Both the position numbers and the translations under genes were made by a program. The notes beneath the pieces were generated by a model. The model saw only the letters and a program-made list of their open reading frames with translations, ran no database searches and was not told the origin of the DNA. A DNA stretch of 44,361 nt from Flavobacteriaceae bacterium (GTDB lineage: Bacteria; Bacteroidota; Bacteroidia; Flavobacteriales; Flavobacteriaceae). Positions 7,376 through 16,463 of the stretch are shown here, piece by piece (positions within the stretch are counted from its first letter, which is position 1; the number at the start of each line of letters is the position of its first letter). The DNA lies in assembly GCA_947461795.1 (NCBI GenBank), contig CANHMG010000009.1:1-44361 (forward strand), read 5' to 3'.

Positions 7376-9619
7376 ATGAAAAAAACTTCCTTGAAAGTCA
7401 TGCTATTAATGGCTTTTCTTCTTCCAATTTTTAATACGCATGCACAACAAAATCCTCCCATTTCAAAATATGATTATCATGATGTTTTTGCGCCAAATTT
7501 TTATACCAAGAACGGAACTGATACTCGTTCAGCGAGTGGTCAACCTGGTCCAAAATACTGGCAAAACAGAGCTGATTATCAATTGAATGCTCAATTAAAT
7601 GAAGCAACAAATGAGATCTCTGGAACTGAAATTTTAAATTACACAAATAATAGCCCCGACGCACTTTCCTTTTTATGGTTTAATGTCGATCAAAATTCAT
7701 TTAAAGCCGATTCTCGTGGAAATGCTGTAATTGGATTGAGTGGAAGTAGAGGAGGAGCTAAAGGCGAGAAATTGGATGGTGGATTTAAAATTAAATCGAT
7801 TGCGGTTTTGACTACTTTGAATGGTAAAACAACCGAAAAACAAGTGAGGTTTACAATTGATGACACTCGCATGCAAATTCAATTGCCACAAGAACTAAAA
7901 GCCAATGGAGCTATTATCAAGATAAAAATTGATTTTTCATATATCTCTCCTAAGTATGGTTCGGACAGAACTGGAATTGTCGATACTAAAAATGGTAAAA
8001 TATTTACAATTGCACAATGGTATCCTAGAATGTGTGTGTATGATGATGTCAGAGGATGGAATACAAATCCCTATATTGGTGCTGAATTCTATTTAGAATA
8101 TGGCGATTTTGATGTAGCGATTACCGCTCCTTCAAACCATATTGTAGTATGTTCTGGGGAATTAATCAATCCAACTGAGGTATATACTGCCGAACAACAA
8201 AAAAGATGGGTACAAGCCAAACAAAGTGACCAAACCGTTATGATTCGCACAGCTGAGGAAGTTGTCAATCCTAATTCTCGCCCAGTCGGGAAACCAACAT
8301 TAACATGGAAATTTAAAATTAAAAATGCAAGAGATGTTTCTTGGGCTTCTTCTGCAGCATTCATCATAGATGCTGCTAAAATTAATTTACCAAGTGGTAA
8401 AAAATCATTAGCAATTTCGGCATATCCAATTGAAAGTGATGGAGCAAAAGCATGGAGTCGTGCCACTGAATATACTAAAACTTCGATAGAAAATTATTCC
8501 AAAAGATGGTTTGAATATCCTTATCCTGCAGCAACGAATGTAGCTGGAAATGAAGGTGGAATGGAATATCCAGGTATTGTTTTTTGTGAATATACTTCTA
8601 AAGGAGCCGATTTATGGGGAGTTACAGATCATGAATTTGGACACAGTTGGTTCCCAATGATAGTTGGATCTAACGAGCGTTTATTCGCTTGGATGGATGA
8701 AGGTTTCAATACATTTATTAATTCTCTTAGTTCTCAAGATTTTAATAATGGTGAATACAAAGCGCCTAAAGAAAATATGAATCAAAGTGGTGTATTTCTA
8801 ACGGATCCAAAATTAGAAACAATGATGAGTGCTCCAGACAATATGAAAGAAGGAAGTATCGGTTTATTAGCGTATTACAAACCAGGTACAGGATTAACCA
8901 TGTTACGAGAACAAATATTAGGTAAAGATCGTTTTGATTATGCTTTTAAAACCTATGTGGCTCGTTGGGCATTCAAACATCCAACTCCAGATGATTTTTT
9001 CAGAACAATGGAAAATGTTGGTGGTGAGGATTTAAATTGGTTTTGGAGAGGTTGGTTTCTGAATAATTGGCGCTTAGATCAAGCGATAAGTAAGGTAAAA
9101 TATATTAAAAACGACCCTGCAAAAGGTACAATTGTTACGATTGATAATCTAGAAAAAATGGCAATGCCTGTTGTTTTGGAATTTAAAACCAAAAGCGGTA
9201 AAACTACCAGAACGCAACTTCCTGTTGAAGTTTGGATGCGCAATACAACTTGGTCAATTAATCCAGGTATTTTCGAAGAAATAGTGAGTATTACTATTGA
9301 TCCTGACCATTCCTTTCCTGATTTTAATCCTGCCAATAACACTTGGACTTCCGGCAAAAATGAATTGGAAAAAGATGTAATTTTAGATCCCTATTTAGGA
9401 ACATTTTCAAGTAAAATCATTCCCATTAAATTAACTTTTACAGAAGAAAACAATGCATTGGTTGGAACTGCAACGGGTCAAGGTCCTATTGTACTGGAAC
9501 CAGCTGGGAAAGATCGTTTTACCTATGAAACGTATGGAATTGAAATTCAATTTAACGAAGCCAAAACAGAACTTACTTTAAAACAAGGTGGCGAGATTTT
9601 GTTTACAAGAGAAAAATAA
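7376..9619 (+). CDS. Secreted M1-family (gluzincin) metallopeptidase
   Basis: The 747-aa protein has a signal peptide (1-23, ending NTHAQQ) and the M1 catalytic signature: zinc ligands H419 and H423 in HEFGH with general base E420, and third ligand E442 eighteen residues later (AWMDEGFN). The exopeptidase motif GAMEN is replaced by GGMEYPG (within [12 protein letters not shown]), a variant I know from Bacteroidota M1 enzymes. An N-terminal M1-type beta domain ([19 protein letters not shown]) precedes the catalytic domain. The C-terminus continues with beta-rich segments from about residue 590. It is probably periplasmic or outer-membrane-facing and trims peptides. There is no T9SS sorting domain. 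A bidirectional terminator follows directly. Confidence 0.93.
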   Translation: MKKTSLKVMLLMAFLLPIFNTHAQQNPPISKYDYHDVFAPNFYTKNGTDTRSASGQPGPKYWQNRADYQLNAQLNEATNEISGTEILNYTNNSPDALSFLWFNVDQNSFKADSRGNAVIGLSGSRGGAKGEKLDGGFKIKSIAVLTTLNGKTTEKQVRFTIDDTRMQIQLPQELKANGAIIKIKIDFSYISPKYGSDRTGIVDTKNGKIFTIAQWYPRMCVYDDVRGWNTNPYIGAEFYLEYGDFDVAITAPSNHIVVCSGELINPTEVYTAEQQKRWVQAKQSDQTVMIRTAEEVVNPNSRPVGKPTLTWKFKIKNARDVSWASSAAFIIDAAKINLPSGKKSLAISAYPIESDGAKAWSRATEYTKTSIENYSKRWFEYPYPAATNVAGNEGGMEYPGIVFCEYTSKGADLWGVTDHEFGHSWFPMIVGSNERLFAWMDEGFNTFINSLSSQDFNNGEYKAPKENMNQSGVFLTDPKLETMMSAPDNMKEGSIGLLAYYKPGTGLTMLREQILGKDRFDYAFKTYVARWAFKHPTPDDFFRTMENVGGEDLNWFWRGWFLNNWRLDQAISKVKYIKNDPAKGTIVTIDNLEKMAMPVVLEFKTKSGKTTRTQLPVEVWMRNTTWSINPGIFEEIVSITIDPDHSFPDFNPANNTWTSGKNELEKDVILDPYLGTFSSKIIPIKLTFTEENNALVGTATGQGPIVLEPAGKDRFTYETYGIEIQFNEAKTELTLKQGGEILFTREK

Positions 9620-9630
9620 AACTTATTTCT

Positions 9631-9665
9631 AAAAAAAACTCCAACTATTTGTTGGAGTTTTTTTT
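9631..9665. terminator. Bidirectional hairpin terminator between M1 peptidase and DUF4199 genes
   Basis: Stem AAACTCCAAC (9636-9645), loop TATTT, stem GTTGGAGTTT (9651-9660), flanked by A8 on the left and a T-run on the right, so it can work on both strands. The T-run touches the stop codon of the converging DUF4199 gene. Confidence 0.85.
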
Positions 9666-10176
9666 ACTTTTTTTTCAAAATGAAGGAACTAATTAGAGTG
9701 ATAATTAATCCAATCGGTAGAATTTCCATATAGGTTAATAATATCCTAAGTATAGGACTTTTATACCACTCGATATACGAGTTCATTTTCTTTTGTGTTT
9801 CAGCCAATGCTTCAGCACTTATACCGCTCTTTTGAGCCTCTTCAATGGCATTCGCTGCATATTTTTCCATAAAATCAGGATAGAAAAAATGACATTCAAT
9901 CATCCATGTTATTACGTACATTGTAGAGGAAATTAAGGTAATTAAGATTCCAATTTTTAATGCGGTTCCCAATGAAATGACTCCATTGTTTTGCTTGTCT
10001 CTATAGTTTTTGATTCCAAGGAAAACAAAAATAAAAGCGATAAACATTCCTGTAAAACCAATAATTTCACTGCCTTTAAAATCAGGATTTTGATGGTGTA
10101 ATGTTGTGGAAATAATCATCATTACTGTTGTGATAATCCCCGCAATAGCTCCATAAGTTAACACTGTTTTTTTCAT
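9664..10176 (-). CDS. DUF4199 membrane protein
   Basis: Starting at the ATG at 10176 (MKKTVLTYGAIAGI) the product is 170 aa; an upstream TTG would add nine residues before this characteristic N-terminus and is unlikely. It has four predicted membrane helices: about 5-25, 35-53, 70-95 and 138-165. Between helices 3 and 4 lies a charged amphipathic segment (MEKYAANAIEEAQKSGISAEALAETQKKM). The layout matches Bacteroidota DUF4199 proteins, which I recall lying beside LuxR-type regulators, as here. Function unknown. The LuxR-type gene lies 94 nt upstream on the same strand. Confidence 0.85.
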   Translation of the reverse strand: MKKTVLTYGAIAGIITTVMMIISTTLHHQNPDFKGSEIIGFTGMFIAFIFVFLGIKNYRDKQNNGVISLGTALKIGILITLISSTMYVITWMIECHFFYPDFMEKYAANAIEEAQKSGISAEALAETQKKMNSYIEWYKSPILRILLTYMEILPIGLIITLISSFILKKK

Positions 10177-10270
10177 AAGTTTAGATTTGATTAATAACGA
10201 CAAATTTTAGAAAACTATTTATTTTCAAGCTCATACTTTAGTATGAATTTTCAAATTTCCAATGATGTGC

Positions 10271-10741
10271 TTAACGAATAAGTTGCAATCGTTTGGCAGT
10301 TTCAATAGCTTGAGTACGCCTTTTAGCCTCTAATTTTTCAAACAAATTGGTGATATGAGTTTTAATGGTAGGTATAGCAACAAATAAAGAATCGGCTATT
10401 TCTTGATTACTTTTTCCATCAGCAATTAGAGTAAGCACTTCTAATTCTCGTTTGCTTATTTTTCTGTTTTCTATTTCTTTTTGATTGACTTCAAAAGGGA
10501 AATTTTGAGAAATATAAATTTCTTTTTTGACTATAACAGTTTGAATTTTAGTTGTTGATATTGTATTCGCTAACCAAATTCCAAGTGCTGTAAACAAAAG
10601 AGCAATCAAAAATATATAAGTTTCAATATTTTGAGAGTAGAGTACAAAATGAATCTCAATCCATTTCACAAAAAAAAAGAGTATCGCTAAGGCTAAACCG
10701 AAGTAGATACTCTCTTTATATTTTTGCACCATTAATAACAT
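10271..10741 (-). CDS. Membrane-anchored LuxR-type HTH regulator
   Basis: The 156-aa protein has two N-terminal membrane helices (about 13-29 ESIYFGLALAILFFFV... and 42-62 IFLIALLFTALGIWLA), a short linker, and a C-terminal GerE/LuxR DNA-binding domain at about 92-156 (SKRELEVLTLIADGKSNQEI and HITNLFEKLEAKRRTQAI). There is no receiver or kinase domain, so signal input probably comes through the membrane part or a partner. The start could be at 10741 or three codons later at MVQKYKE. It lies between a DUF4199 gene downstream and a secreted TonB-C-like protein 18 nt upstream, which suggests one transcript and a possible sensing unit. DNA-binding family assignment is firm; role unknown. Confidence 0.88.
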   Translation of the reverse strand: MLLMVQKYKESIYFGLALAILFFFVKWIEIHFVLYSQNIETYIFLIALLFTALGIWLANTISTTKIQTVIVKKEIYISQNFPFEVNQKEIENRKISKRELEVLTLIADGKSNQEIADSLFVAIPTIKTHITNLFEKLEAKRRTQAIETAKRLQLIR

Positions 10742-10759
10742 CTATAATGGATTTTTTTT

Positions 10760-11242
10760 TTACTCGATATTAAAATGTATCGGATAGTTATACATACAAC
10801 GAACTGGTTTCCCTTCTTTCAACGCAGGTTCCCATGCTTTTTTAAATGATTTCAACACTCGGACTGCTTCCCCTTTCATGGTTTCTATTTGATCAGCTTC
10901 GTTAATTTTTTCTTCCTGTGTGGCAATTTTCACTACATCCGTTTTGATTAAATCCTTCACGTTGATACTAAAAGCCTTAATGTCGGTCATAGTCCCATCA
11001 GTTTCTACAATAAAACTAGTGAAAATAATAATTTTTTTATTTTTGATAGCTGGTGGGAATTTAAAGTTTTCACTAATAAACATCGACATAGTATAGTTGC
11101 CATCTTTAACTTGTGGTTTCAAATCGACTTCAGGGGAACGATAGGTTTTTTCTGTTGATACAGGTGTTGCAGTATCTGTAGAAGAGATTTGTGCAGAAGC
11201 AGAAATCGTAAAACCAATTAATAATAGTAGTAAATGTTTCAT
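10760..11242 (-). CDS. Secreted TonB C-terminal-like domain protein
   Basis: The 160-aa protein has a signal peptide (1-17, ending ISASAQ). From about residue 50 it follows the pattern of free-standing TonB_C-like proteins: MSMFISENFKFPPAIKNK, then IFTSFIVETDGTMTDIKAF, and GEAVRVLKSFKKAWEPALK followed by GKPVRCMYNYPIHF. It lacks the membrane anchor and proline-rich spacer of true TonB, so it cannot transmit energy by itself. Such stand-alone domains are common in Bacteroidota and probably bind peptidoglycan or partner proteins; that is inference. An insertion around residues 100-125 (DVVKIATQEEKINEADQIE) is longer than in typical family members. It begins the LuxR/DUF4199 run. Confidence 0.75.
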   Translation of the reverse strand: MKHLLLLLIGFTISASAQISSTDTATPVSTEKTYRSPEVDLKPQVKDGNYTMSMFISENFKFPPAIKNKKIIIFTSFIVETDGTMTDIKAFSINVKDLIKTDVVKIATQEEKINEADQIETMKGEAVRVLKSFKKAWEPALKEGKPVRCMYNYPIHFNIE

Positions 11243-11262
11243 GGTATGTTTTGTAATGGTTT

Positions 11263-11270
11263 CAAAAATA
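11263..11270 (-). promoter_or_regulatory. TAnnTTTG -7 box for the TonB-C-like/LuxR/DUF4199 run
   Basis: TATTTTTG on the minus strand, 20 nt upstream of the ATG at 11242. No good TTG was found at the proper distance, so this rests on the -7 box alone. Confidence 0.4.
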
Positions 11271-11481
11271 AGGAAATAATAATTAGGTTTTATTTTTTAA
11301 AGAATTATTTGAATGTAAATTTCATTCAAATTCAAATTTTTTAATTTAGTTAGATAAAAAAGTAGGGCAAATGAATTGTTACTTGTTTTCTAATTAAGTT
11401 TCTGATTTCAATAACTTCAAATTATTTTTTGTATTGCGTATGAAATAAATTCTACTTTCTATTAATTTAAACACAAGCAGT

Positions 11482-11763
11482 ATGGAAACTAATTTTGAAA
11501 TTATTGAAAAAGAATCTATTTACACTTTACGATTCCCGAACAATGAAGTACTAAATGAAGCGTCAGCGATTCACCAACGCAACAACGATTTGATTAGAGC
11601 GCTATATCTTGGCAACATCGAACATGCAAAGATTAAAATTTTCTTTGAAGACAATCAATCAAAAAAAGTAGTAGAAACTACCGTTTGGGCAGTGACCGAT
11701 ACGAGCGTGATTTTGAAACGTGGCGTTGGAATCCCAATTCACCGCATTTATTTATCAGCTTGA
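11482..11763 (+). CDS. Conserved 93-aa protein of unknown function
   Basis: The protein is soluble and predicted all-beta at its C-terminal half, with strands AKIKIFFEDNQSKKVVET, TVWAVTDTSVILKRG and GIPIHRIYLS. The pattern (polar strand, ETTVWAVTD, VILKRGVGIPIHRI) is one I recall from short Flavobacteriaceae hypothetical proteins, with no assigned function. A compact SH3/Sm-like beta barrel is possible but untested. It is monocistronic, preceded by 239 nt of AT-rich DNA in which I saw no gene, and followed at once by a strong bidirectional terminator. Confidence 0.8.
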   Translation: METNFEIIEKESIYTLRFPNNEVLNEASAIHQRNNDLIRALYLGNIEHAKIKIFFEDNQSKKVVETTVWAVTDTSVILKRGVGIPIHRIYLSA

Positions 11764-11770
11764 AAAAACT

Positions 11771-11804
11771 AAAAAAGCACCAAGAATGACTTAGGTGCTT
11801 TTTT
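11771..11804. terminator. Bidirectional terminator between the 93-aa gene and clpB
   Basis: Stem AAAAAAGCACC (11771-11781) pairs with GGTGCTTTTTT (11794-11804) around a 12-nt loop. A-run and T-run on the two sides allow termination of both converging genes. Confidence 0.85.
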
Positions 11805-11819
11805 AATAAATACAGTAGA

Positions 11820-14423
11820 TTACTTTACTAATTCGGCTTGGTTTCTAAAGACTAATTTCCCATCAAAGGTATCGATCAAAACGATACTATCGGTAGTAAT
11901 TTTGCCTGCTAAAATCTCTTTTGATAATTCATTTAGTATTTCTCTTTGGATAACTCTTTTTACGGGTCGAGCGCCAAATTGAGGGTCGTATCCTTTTTCA
12001 GAAAGATAAGCAATGGCTTCAGGTGTCGCATCCATAGTAATGCCTTGTTGTGCCAACATTTTCGTAACACTTTTTAATTGCAATCCAACGATTTGTGCAA
12101 TATTGGCATTATTCAATGGTGTAAACATCACAATCTCATCAATACGATTGATAAACTCTGGGCGAACCGTTTGTTTTAATAATCCCAAAACTTCAATCTT
12201 CGCAGCTTCCGTTGCCGCGTCAATGCTGCCTTTCAGATTTTCAAATTTCTCTTGTATAATCTGACTTCCCATATTGGAGGTCATTATGATGATTGTGTTT
12301 TTGAAATCTGCCAATCGCCCTTTGTTGTCCGTCAATCGCCCTTCATCTAAAACTTGCAACAATATATTGAAAGTATCAGGATGTGCTTTTTCTATTTCAT
12401 CCAGCAATATTACAGAATACGGTTTTCTTCGAACCGCTTCCGTCAATTGTCCACCTTCGTCATAACCGACATATCCTGGAGGCGCACCTACCAATCTACT
12501 CACACTATGACGTTCTTGGTATTCGCTCATATCAATTCGGGTCATCGCATTTTCATCATCGAACAAGTATTCGGCTAAAGCTTTGGCTAATTCGGTTTTT
12601 CCAACGCCGGTTGTTCCCAAGAACAAGAATGTTCCGACTGGTTTTTTCATATCTTGCAAGCCAGCACGACTTCTCCGAACTGCATCACTTACGGCTTCAA
12701 TGGCTTCTTCCTGACCCACCACACGTTTGTGCAACTCCGCTTCCAATTTGAGCAATTTTTCGCGTTCGCCTTGTAGCATTTTCATGACCGGAATGCCTGT
12801 CCATTTGGCAACGACTTCTGCAATGTCTTCACGGGTCACTTCTTCTTTAATCAATGAAGTTCCGGATTGGTTTTCGAGCAATTGTTTTTGAAAAACATCC
12901 AATCGTTCTTGCGCTTCTTTGATTTTACCGTAACGAATCTCAGCTACTTTGCCGTAATCGCCTTCTTTTTCGGCACGTTCGGCTTCGTATTTAAAATCTT
13001 CAATTTCTGTTTTCATCGCTTGAATGTTATCAACGACATCTTTTTCGGATTTCCATTTGGCGAAAATCTCATTGCGACTTTCTTTCAAGTTCGCCAGTTC
13101 CATGCCCAAACCTTTGAGTTTGCTTTCGTCTTTCTCGCGTTTGATCGCTTCAATTTCAATTTCCAATTGCATAATTTTTCGATCGAAAACATCTAGTTCT
13201 TCTGGTTTTGAATTGATTTCCATGCGTAATTTAGAAGCGGCTTCATCCATTAAGTCAATCGCTTTGTCTGGAAGGAATCGATTGGTAATGTAGCGTTGCG
13301 ACAATTCAACAGCAGCAATAATCGCATCGTCTTTGATTTGTACTTTGTGGTGTGTTTCGTATTTTTCTTTGATACCTCGAAGAATAGAAATGGCACTTTC
13401 TGTATCGGGTTCTTCTACCATAATCTTTTGAAAACGACGTTCCAAAGCTTTGTCTTTTTCGAAGTATTTTTGATATTCATCTAAAGTTGTGGCACCAATC
13501 GCCCGTAATTCGCCACGTGCCAAAGCAGGTTTTAGAATATTCGCAGCATCCATAGCGCCTTCGCCACCTCCAGCACCAACAAGTGTGTGAATCTCATCGA
13601 TAAATAATACGATATCGCCTTCGGCTGCAGTAACTTCTTTTACAACTGACTTGAGTCTTTCTTCAAATTCACCTTTGTATTTCGCACCCGCTATTAAAGC
13701 CCCCATATCTAGTGAGAAAATGATTTTGTCTTTGAGATTTTCAGGAACATCACCATCTACAATTCGATGGGCTAAGCCTTCTGCTATCGCGGTTTTACCA
13801 ACGCCTGGTTCACCCACCAACATGGGATTGTTTTTAGTTCTTCGGGTTAATATCTGTAGGACTCTTCGAATTTCTTCATCACGACCAATAACAGGATCGA
13901 GCTTGCCGTTTTTGGCTAATTCATTTAAATTCTTAGCGTATTTATTAAGGGAATTGTACGTTTCTTCTGCGGAAGCGGAAGTTACTCGTTCGCCTTTTCG
14001 TAACTCGTCAATAGCAGCTTGTAAACCTTTTTCGGTTACACCTTGGTCTTTTAAGATCTGCGCTACTTTGCTTTTAGAGGCGAAGATGGCGAGAATTAAA
14101 TGTTCCACTGAAACGAATTCGTCGTTCATTTTCTTGGCGATGATTTCGGCTTCATTCAAAGTAGTATTGGCTGCTCTTGAAAGCATAATATCGCCACCAG
14201 AAACTTTGGGAAAGCTCTGCAATGTACTGTCGAGAATTTGTTGAAATAACGTCACATTGACGTTGAGTTTCTTGAGAAGGAATGGCGCTACATTTTCATC
14301 AACTTCAAAAATAGCTTTAATAAGGTGTTCGTTTTCTATTTGCTGATGCCCAAAGCTTTGCGCCAACTGTTGCGATTGTTGAATCGCTTCTTGTGATTTG
14401 ATTGTAAACTTATTGATGTTCAT
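11820..14423 (-). CDS. clpB: ATP-dependent disaggregase ClpB
   Basis: The 867-aa protein is full-length ClpB, which with DnaK rescues aggregated proteins after heat stress. In order: Clp N-domain (1-145), AAA1 with Walker A GEPGVGKT near 205 and Walker B FIDEIHT, a middle coiled-coil domain at about 400-525 ([17 protein letters not shown]) that distinguishes ClpB from ClpA/C, AAA2 with [14 protein letters not shown] and [11 protein letters not shown], and the C-terminal D2-small domain. The codon usage is visibly GC-richer than in the neighbours, as expected of a highly expressed gene. All open frames on the opposite strand here are shadows. The upstream region shared with ytxJ contains repeated CGACAAA elements that may be regulatory. 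Confidence 0.97.
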   Translation of the reverse strand: MNINKFTIKSQEAIQQSQQLAQSFGHQQIENEHLIKAIFEVDENVAPFLLKKLNVNVTLFQQILDSTLQSFPKVSGGDIMLSRAANTTLNEAEIIAKKMNDEFVSVEHLILAIFASKSKVAQILKDQGVTEKGLQAAIDELRKGERVTSASAEETYNSLNKYAKNLNELAKNGKLDPVIGRDEEIRRVLQILTRRTKNNPMLVGEPGVGKTAIAEGLAHRIVDGDVPENLKDKIIFSLDMGALIAGAKYKGEFEERLKSVVKEVTAAEGDIVLFIDEIHTLVGAGGGEGAMDAANILKPALARGELRAIGATTLDEYQKYFEKDKALERRFQKIMVEEPDTESAISILRGIKEKYETHHKVQIKDDAIIAAVELSQRYITNRFLPDKAIDLMDEAASKLRMEINSKPEELDVFDRKIMQLEIEIEAIKREKDESKLKGLGMELANLKESRNEIFAKWKSEKDVVDNIQAMKTEIEDFKYEAERAEKEGDYGKVAEIRYGKIKEAQERLDVFQKQLLENQSGTSLIKEEVTREDIAEVVAKWTGIPVMKMLQGEREKLLKLEAELHKRVVGQEEAIEAVSDAVRRSRAGLQDMKKPVGTFLFLGTTGVGKTELAKALAEYLFDDENAMTRIDMSEYQERHSVSRLVGAPPGYVGYDEGGQLTEAVRRKPYSVILLDEIEKAHPDTFNILLQVLDEGRLTDNKGRLADFKNTIIIMTSNMGSQIIQEKFENLKGSIDAATEAAKIEVLGLLKQTVRPEFINRIDEIVMFTPLNNANIAQIVGLQLKSVTKMLAQQGITMDATPEAIAYLSEKGYDPQFGARPVKRVIQREILNELSKEILAGKITTDSIVLIDTFDGKLVFRNQAELVK

Positions 14424-14475
14424 TGTAATTGGGGTTTTTTTAGTTGGTTTTTAATAGTTAACTTTGGGCTCCAAT

Positions 14476-14563
14476 CGTCAATTGTTATTCCAATGCGATA
14501 ATTACGACAAAGTGTCTGTAATCAAGGGTTTAGAAGCGACAAATTGACTTAAAACACGACAAA
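14476..14563. repeat. Repeated CGACAAA motifs in the clpB-ytxJ divergent intergenic region
   Basis: CGACAAA occurs at 14505-14511, 14537-14543 and 14557-14563. The first is part of the inverted repeat GACAAAGTGTC (14506-14516) and the second continues as CGACAAATTGAC. An inverted relative, CGTCAATTG, lies at 14476-14484. No TAnnTTTG box was seen for either gene. The cluster is a candidate operator for the heat-shock gene clpB and/or ytxJ. Confidence 0.4.
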
Positions 14564-14953
14564 ATGAGTATTTTTTCATCGCTATTTGGAAGTTCTGAAA
14601 ATGAAAAACCAATAACTTCTAAAATGAACTGGATTCCCTTGGTTGATTTAGGGCAATTGAATGAGATTATTGTTGTTTCTTCTGAAAAACCAGTGGTAAT
14701 TTTTAAACACAGTACGCGTTGTAGTGTGAGTAGAATGGTGTTGAAACAATTTGAAAGCGAATATGATTTGGATGAAAAAGCAACGCCTTATTTTTTAGAT
14801 TTATTAGAACATCGAGATATTTCGAATGCAATTGCAGAACGTTTTAAGGTGGAACATCAATCACCACAACTGTTGTTAATCAAAAATGGAGTAGCGATTT
14901 ACGATGTGTCTCACAGTGCAATTGATGTGGAAGATTTGAAGTTGAAACTATAG
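14564..14953 (+). CDS. ytxJ: Bacillithiol-associated monothiol protein YtxJ
   Basis: The 129-aa protein has a thioredoxin-like fold with the family motif VVIFKHSTRCSVSRM near residues 44-58: a single active-site Cys with Ser in place of the resolving Cys (CSVS). This is the hallmark of YtxJ (bacilliredoxin-like), proposed to remove bacillithiol from S-bacillithiolated proteins. The remainder (ATPYFLDLLEHRDISNAIAERF and SPQLLLIKNGVAIYDVSHSAI) includes the cis-Pro loop (QSPQ). Bacillithiol synthesis genes are not in this window. It is divergent from clpB and followed directly by the structured repeat at 14954. Confidence 0.92.
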   Translation: MSIFSSLFGSSENEKPITSKMNWIPLVDLGQLNEIIVVSSEKPVVIFKHSTRCSVSRMVLKQFESEYDLDEKATPYFLDLLEHRDISNAIAERFKVEHQSPQLLLIKNGVAIYDVSHSAIDVEDLKLKL

Positions 14954-15048
14954 TGCGTTAGGGATGGAAGCAGTTGTTTGAGCTCTTTTTGCAGCCTATA
15001 AAGGCACAAAAAAGCGAATGCGAACAGCCTGCCCGATAGGGAACGCCC
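14954..15048. repeat. Flavobacterial structured intergenic repeat element
   Basis: The element starts directly after the ytxJ stop with TGCGTTAGGGATGGAAGC and ends CGATAGGGAACGCCC. Between them is a hairpin CTTTTTGCAGCC-TATAAA-GGCACAAAAAAG and, near the 3' end, CCC-GATA-GGG. I recognise this modular pattern (GTTAGGGATGGAAGC, A/T stem, GCGAA..AGCC, GGGAACGCCC) as a recurrent non-coding intergenic repeat of Flavobacterium genomes. Only one copy is present here. Its place between converging genes and its A/T-flanked stem suggest it serves as, or carries, a terminator. An open frame across it on the plus strand (15018-15335) is not a gene. Confidence 0.7.
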
Positions 15049-15070
15049 AACAAATTATAGATTTAGAAAA

Positions 15071-16354
15071 TTATTTTCGTACAAACGGTGGCAATAGCTT
15101 ACTCGAAACTTCCCCAAAACCAATACGAACTTCATTGTTTTTACAATATCCTTTCATGATTACTGTGTCATTGTCGTTGATGAATTTACGTTCACTTCCG
15201 TCTTTCATCATAATCGGATTTTTGCCGTTCCAGGTCAATTCTAACATCGAACCAAAACTGTTTGGTGTTGGTCCAGAAATCGTTCCTGAACCCATCATGT
15301 CTCCTGAATTGACACGACAACCATTGGAGGTGTGATGCGCCAATTGTTGACTCATCGACCAATACATATATTTGAAATTAGAATTAGAGACAATGGTTGC
15401 TTCGGCATTTTCAGGTTCAATTTGAACTTCTAAATTGATATCAAAAGCATGTTTTCCTTTTTGTTGTAAATAGGGTAGCGGGTTCGGATCTTGTTTAGGT
15501 CCTTTGGTTCTAAAGGGTTCCAAGGCATCCATAGTTACTATCCATGGTGAAATTGATGTAGCAAAGTTTTTCGCCAAAAATGGACCAAGGGGAACGTATT
15601 CCCATTTTTGAATATCACGTGCGCTCCAATCGTTGAGCAATACCATTCCAAAAATATAATCTTCCGCTTCATGCACTGGAATATTTTCTCCCATAATGTT
15701 GGCATCGGTGGTAATAAAACCCATTTCCAATTCAAAATCAATAGAACGCGAAGGCCCAAATACCGGTGTGCTTTCACCATTAGGTAATGTTTGTCCCATA
15801 GGTCGATGCACTGGAATTCCAGATGGAACAATTGTAGAACTTCTCCCATGATAACCTACTGGTATATGAAGCCAATTGGGCAATAAAGCATTGTTAGGAT
15901 CCCGAAACATAGTACCTACGTTGGTGGCATGTTCTTTACTGGAATAAAAATCAGTGTAGTCGCCAATCAAAACTGGCAATTGCATTTCTACTTCTTCAAT
16001 TTTAAAAACCACGATGGCTTTGTGGTCTTCATGATCTCTTAATTTTGGGTTGGTTGCATCAAAAAGTTCAGCAATTCTATTACGGACTAATCGCCATGTT
16101 TTTTTACCATCCGAAATAAAATCATTTAAGGTATCTTGCATGAACATATCATCGGTGAGATCAATCCCTTCAAAATAATTTAGTTGTTGCAAAGCACCTA
16201 AATCGATAGCGAAATCTCCGATACGAGTTCCAATAGTAATGACATCATCTTTGGTAATAAAAACTCCAAATGGAATATTTTGAATGGGAAAGTCAGTTTC
16301 TTTGGATACTTCTAACCATGATTTACGCTTTGGGTTATTGGCAGTTATAGGCAT
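15071..16354 (-). CDS. fahA: Fumarylacetoacetase
   Basis: The 427-aa protein is full length for fumarylacetoacetate hydrolase, the last step of tyrosine/homogentisate degradation (fumarylacetoacetate to fumarate plus acetoacetate). The N-terminal SH3-like domain spans about 1-120. The catalytic domain has the metal-binding segments [19 protein letters not shown] (including the Asp and the His-region), [10 protein letters not shown] and [19 protein letters not shown] with [14 protein letters not shown]. The C-terminus contains GSGTISGP. No other tyrosine-catabolism gene is adjacent. It has the best promoter match in the window, close to and divergent from glyA. Confidence 0.96.
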   Translation of the reverse strand: MPITANNPKRKSWLEVSKETDFPIQNIPFGVFITKDDVITIGTRIGDFAIDLGALQQLNYFEGIDLTDDMFMQDTLNDFISDGKKTWRLVRNRIAELFDATNPKLRDHEDHKAIVVFKIEEVEMQLPVLIGDYTDFYSSKEHATNVGTMFRDPNNALLPNWLHIPVGYHGRSSTIVPSGIPVHRPMGQTLPNGESTPVFGPSRSIDFELEMGFITTDANIMGENIPVHEAEDYIFGMVLLNDWSARDIQKWEYVPLGPFLAKNFATSISPWIVTMDALEPFRTKGPKQDPNPLPYLQQKGKHAFDINLEVQIEPENAEATIVSNSNFKYMYWSMSQQLAHHTSNGCRVNSGDMMGSGTISGPTPNSFGSMLELTWNGKNPIMMKDGSERKFINDNDTVIMKGYCKNNEVRIGFGEVSSKLLPPFVRK

Positions 16355-16389
16355 GTGTAATGTTGATTTGTTGTTGAAAATTCAGTTAT

Positions 16390-16420
16390 CAAATATATCA
16401 TTATATGTCAATTTAACAAA
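16390..16420 (-). promoter_or_regulatory. Consensus promoter of fahA
   Basis: On the minus strand TTTG (16417-16420), exactly 19 nt, then TATATTTG (16390-16397): a complete match to TTTG-N19-TAnnTTTG. It leaves a leader of about 30 nt before the ATG at 16354. Confidence 0.7.
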
Positions 16421-16429
16421 CCATTTTTG

Positions 16430-16437
16430 TAATTTTG
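16430..16437 (+). promoter_or_regulatory. TAnnTTTG -7 box of glyA
   Basis: TAATTTTG, 26 nt before the glyA ATG. No clear -33 TTG is present. The box lies only 9 nt beyond the fahA -33 element, so RNA polymerase binding at the two divergent promoters could interfere. Confidence 0.45.
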
Positions 16438-16463
16438 GACAGTTTTTAACGAAAAAAAATAAA

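Noticed and set aside
8089..8466. 125-codon minus-strand open frame inside the M1 peptidase gene
   Set aside because: Antisense to the conserved peptidase domain; no family resemblance.
12013..14244. Several plus-strand open frames of 60-197 codons across clpB
   Set aside because: All are antisense to the conserved ClpB coding sequence; long shadows arise from its GC-richer codon use.
15018..15335. Open frame of 105 codons on the plus strand after ytxJ
   Set aside because: Its beginning lies in the structured repeat and its remainder is antisense to the C-terminal half of fahA; no protein-like character.
16284..16463. 60-codon N-terminal extension of glyA
   Set aside because: It overlaps the start of fahA and both divergent promoters; the ATG at 16464 gives the standard SHMT N-terminus and length.
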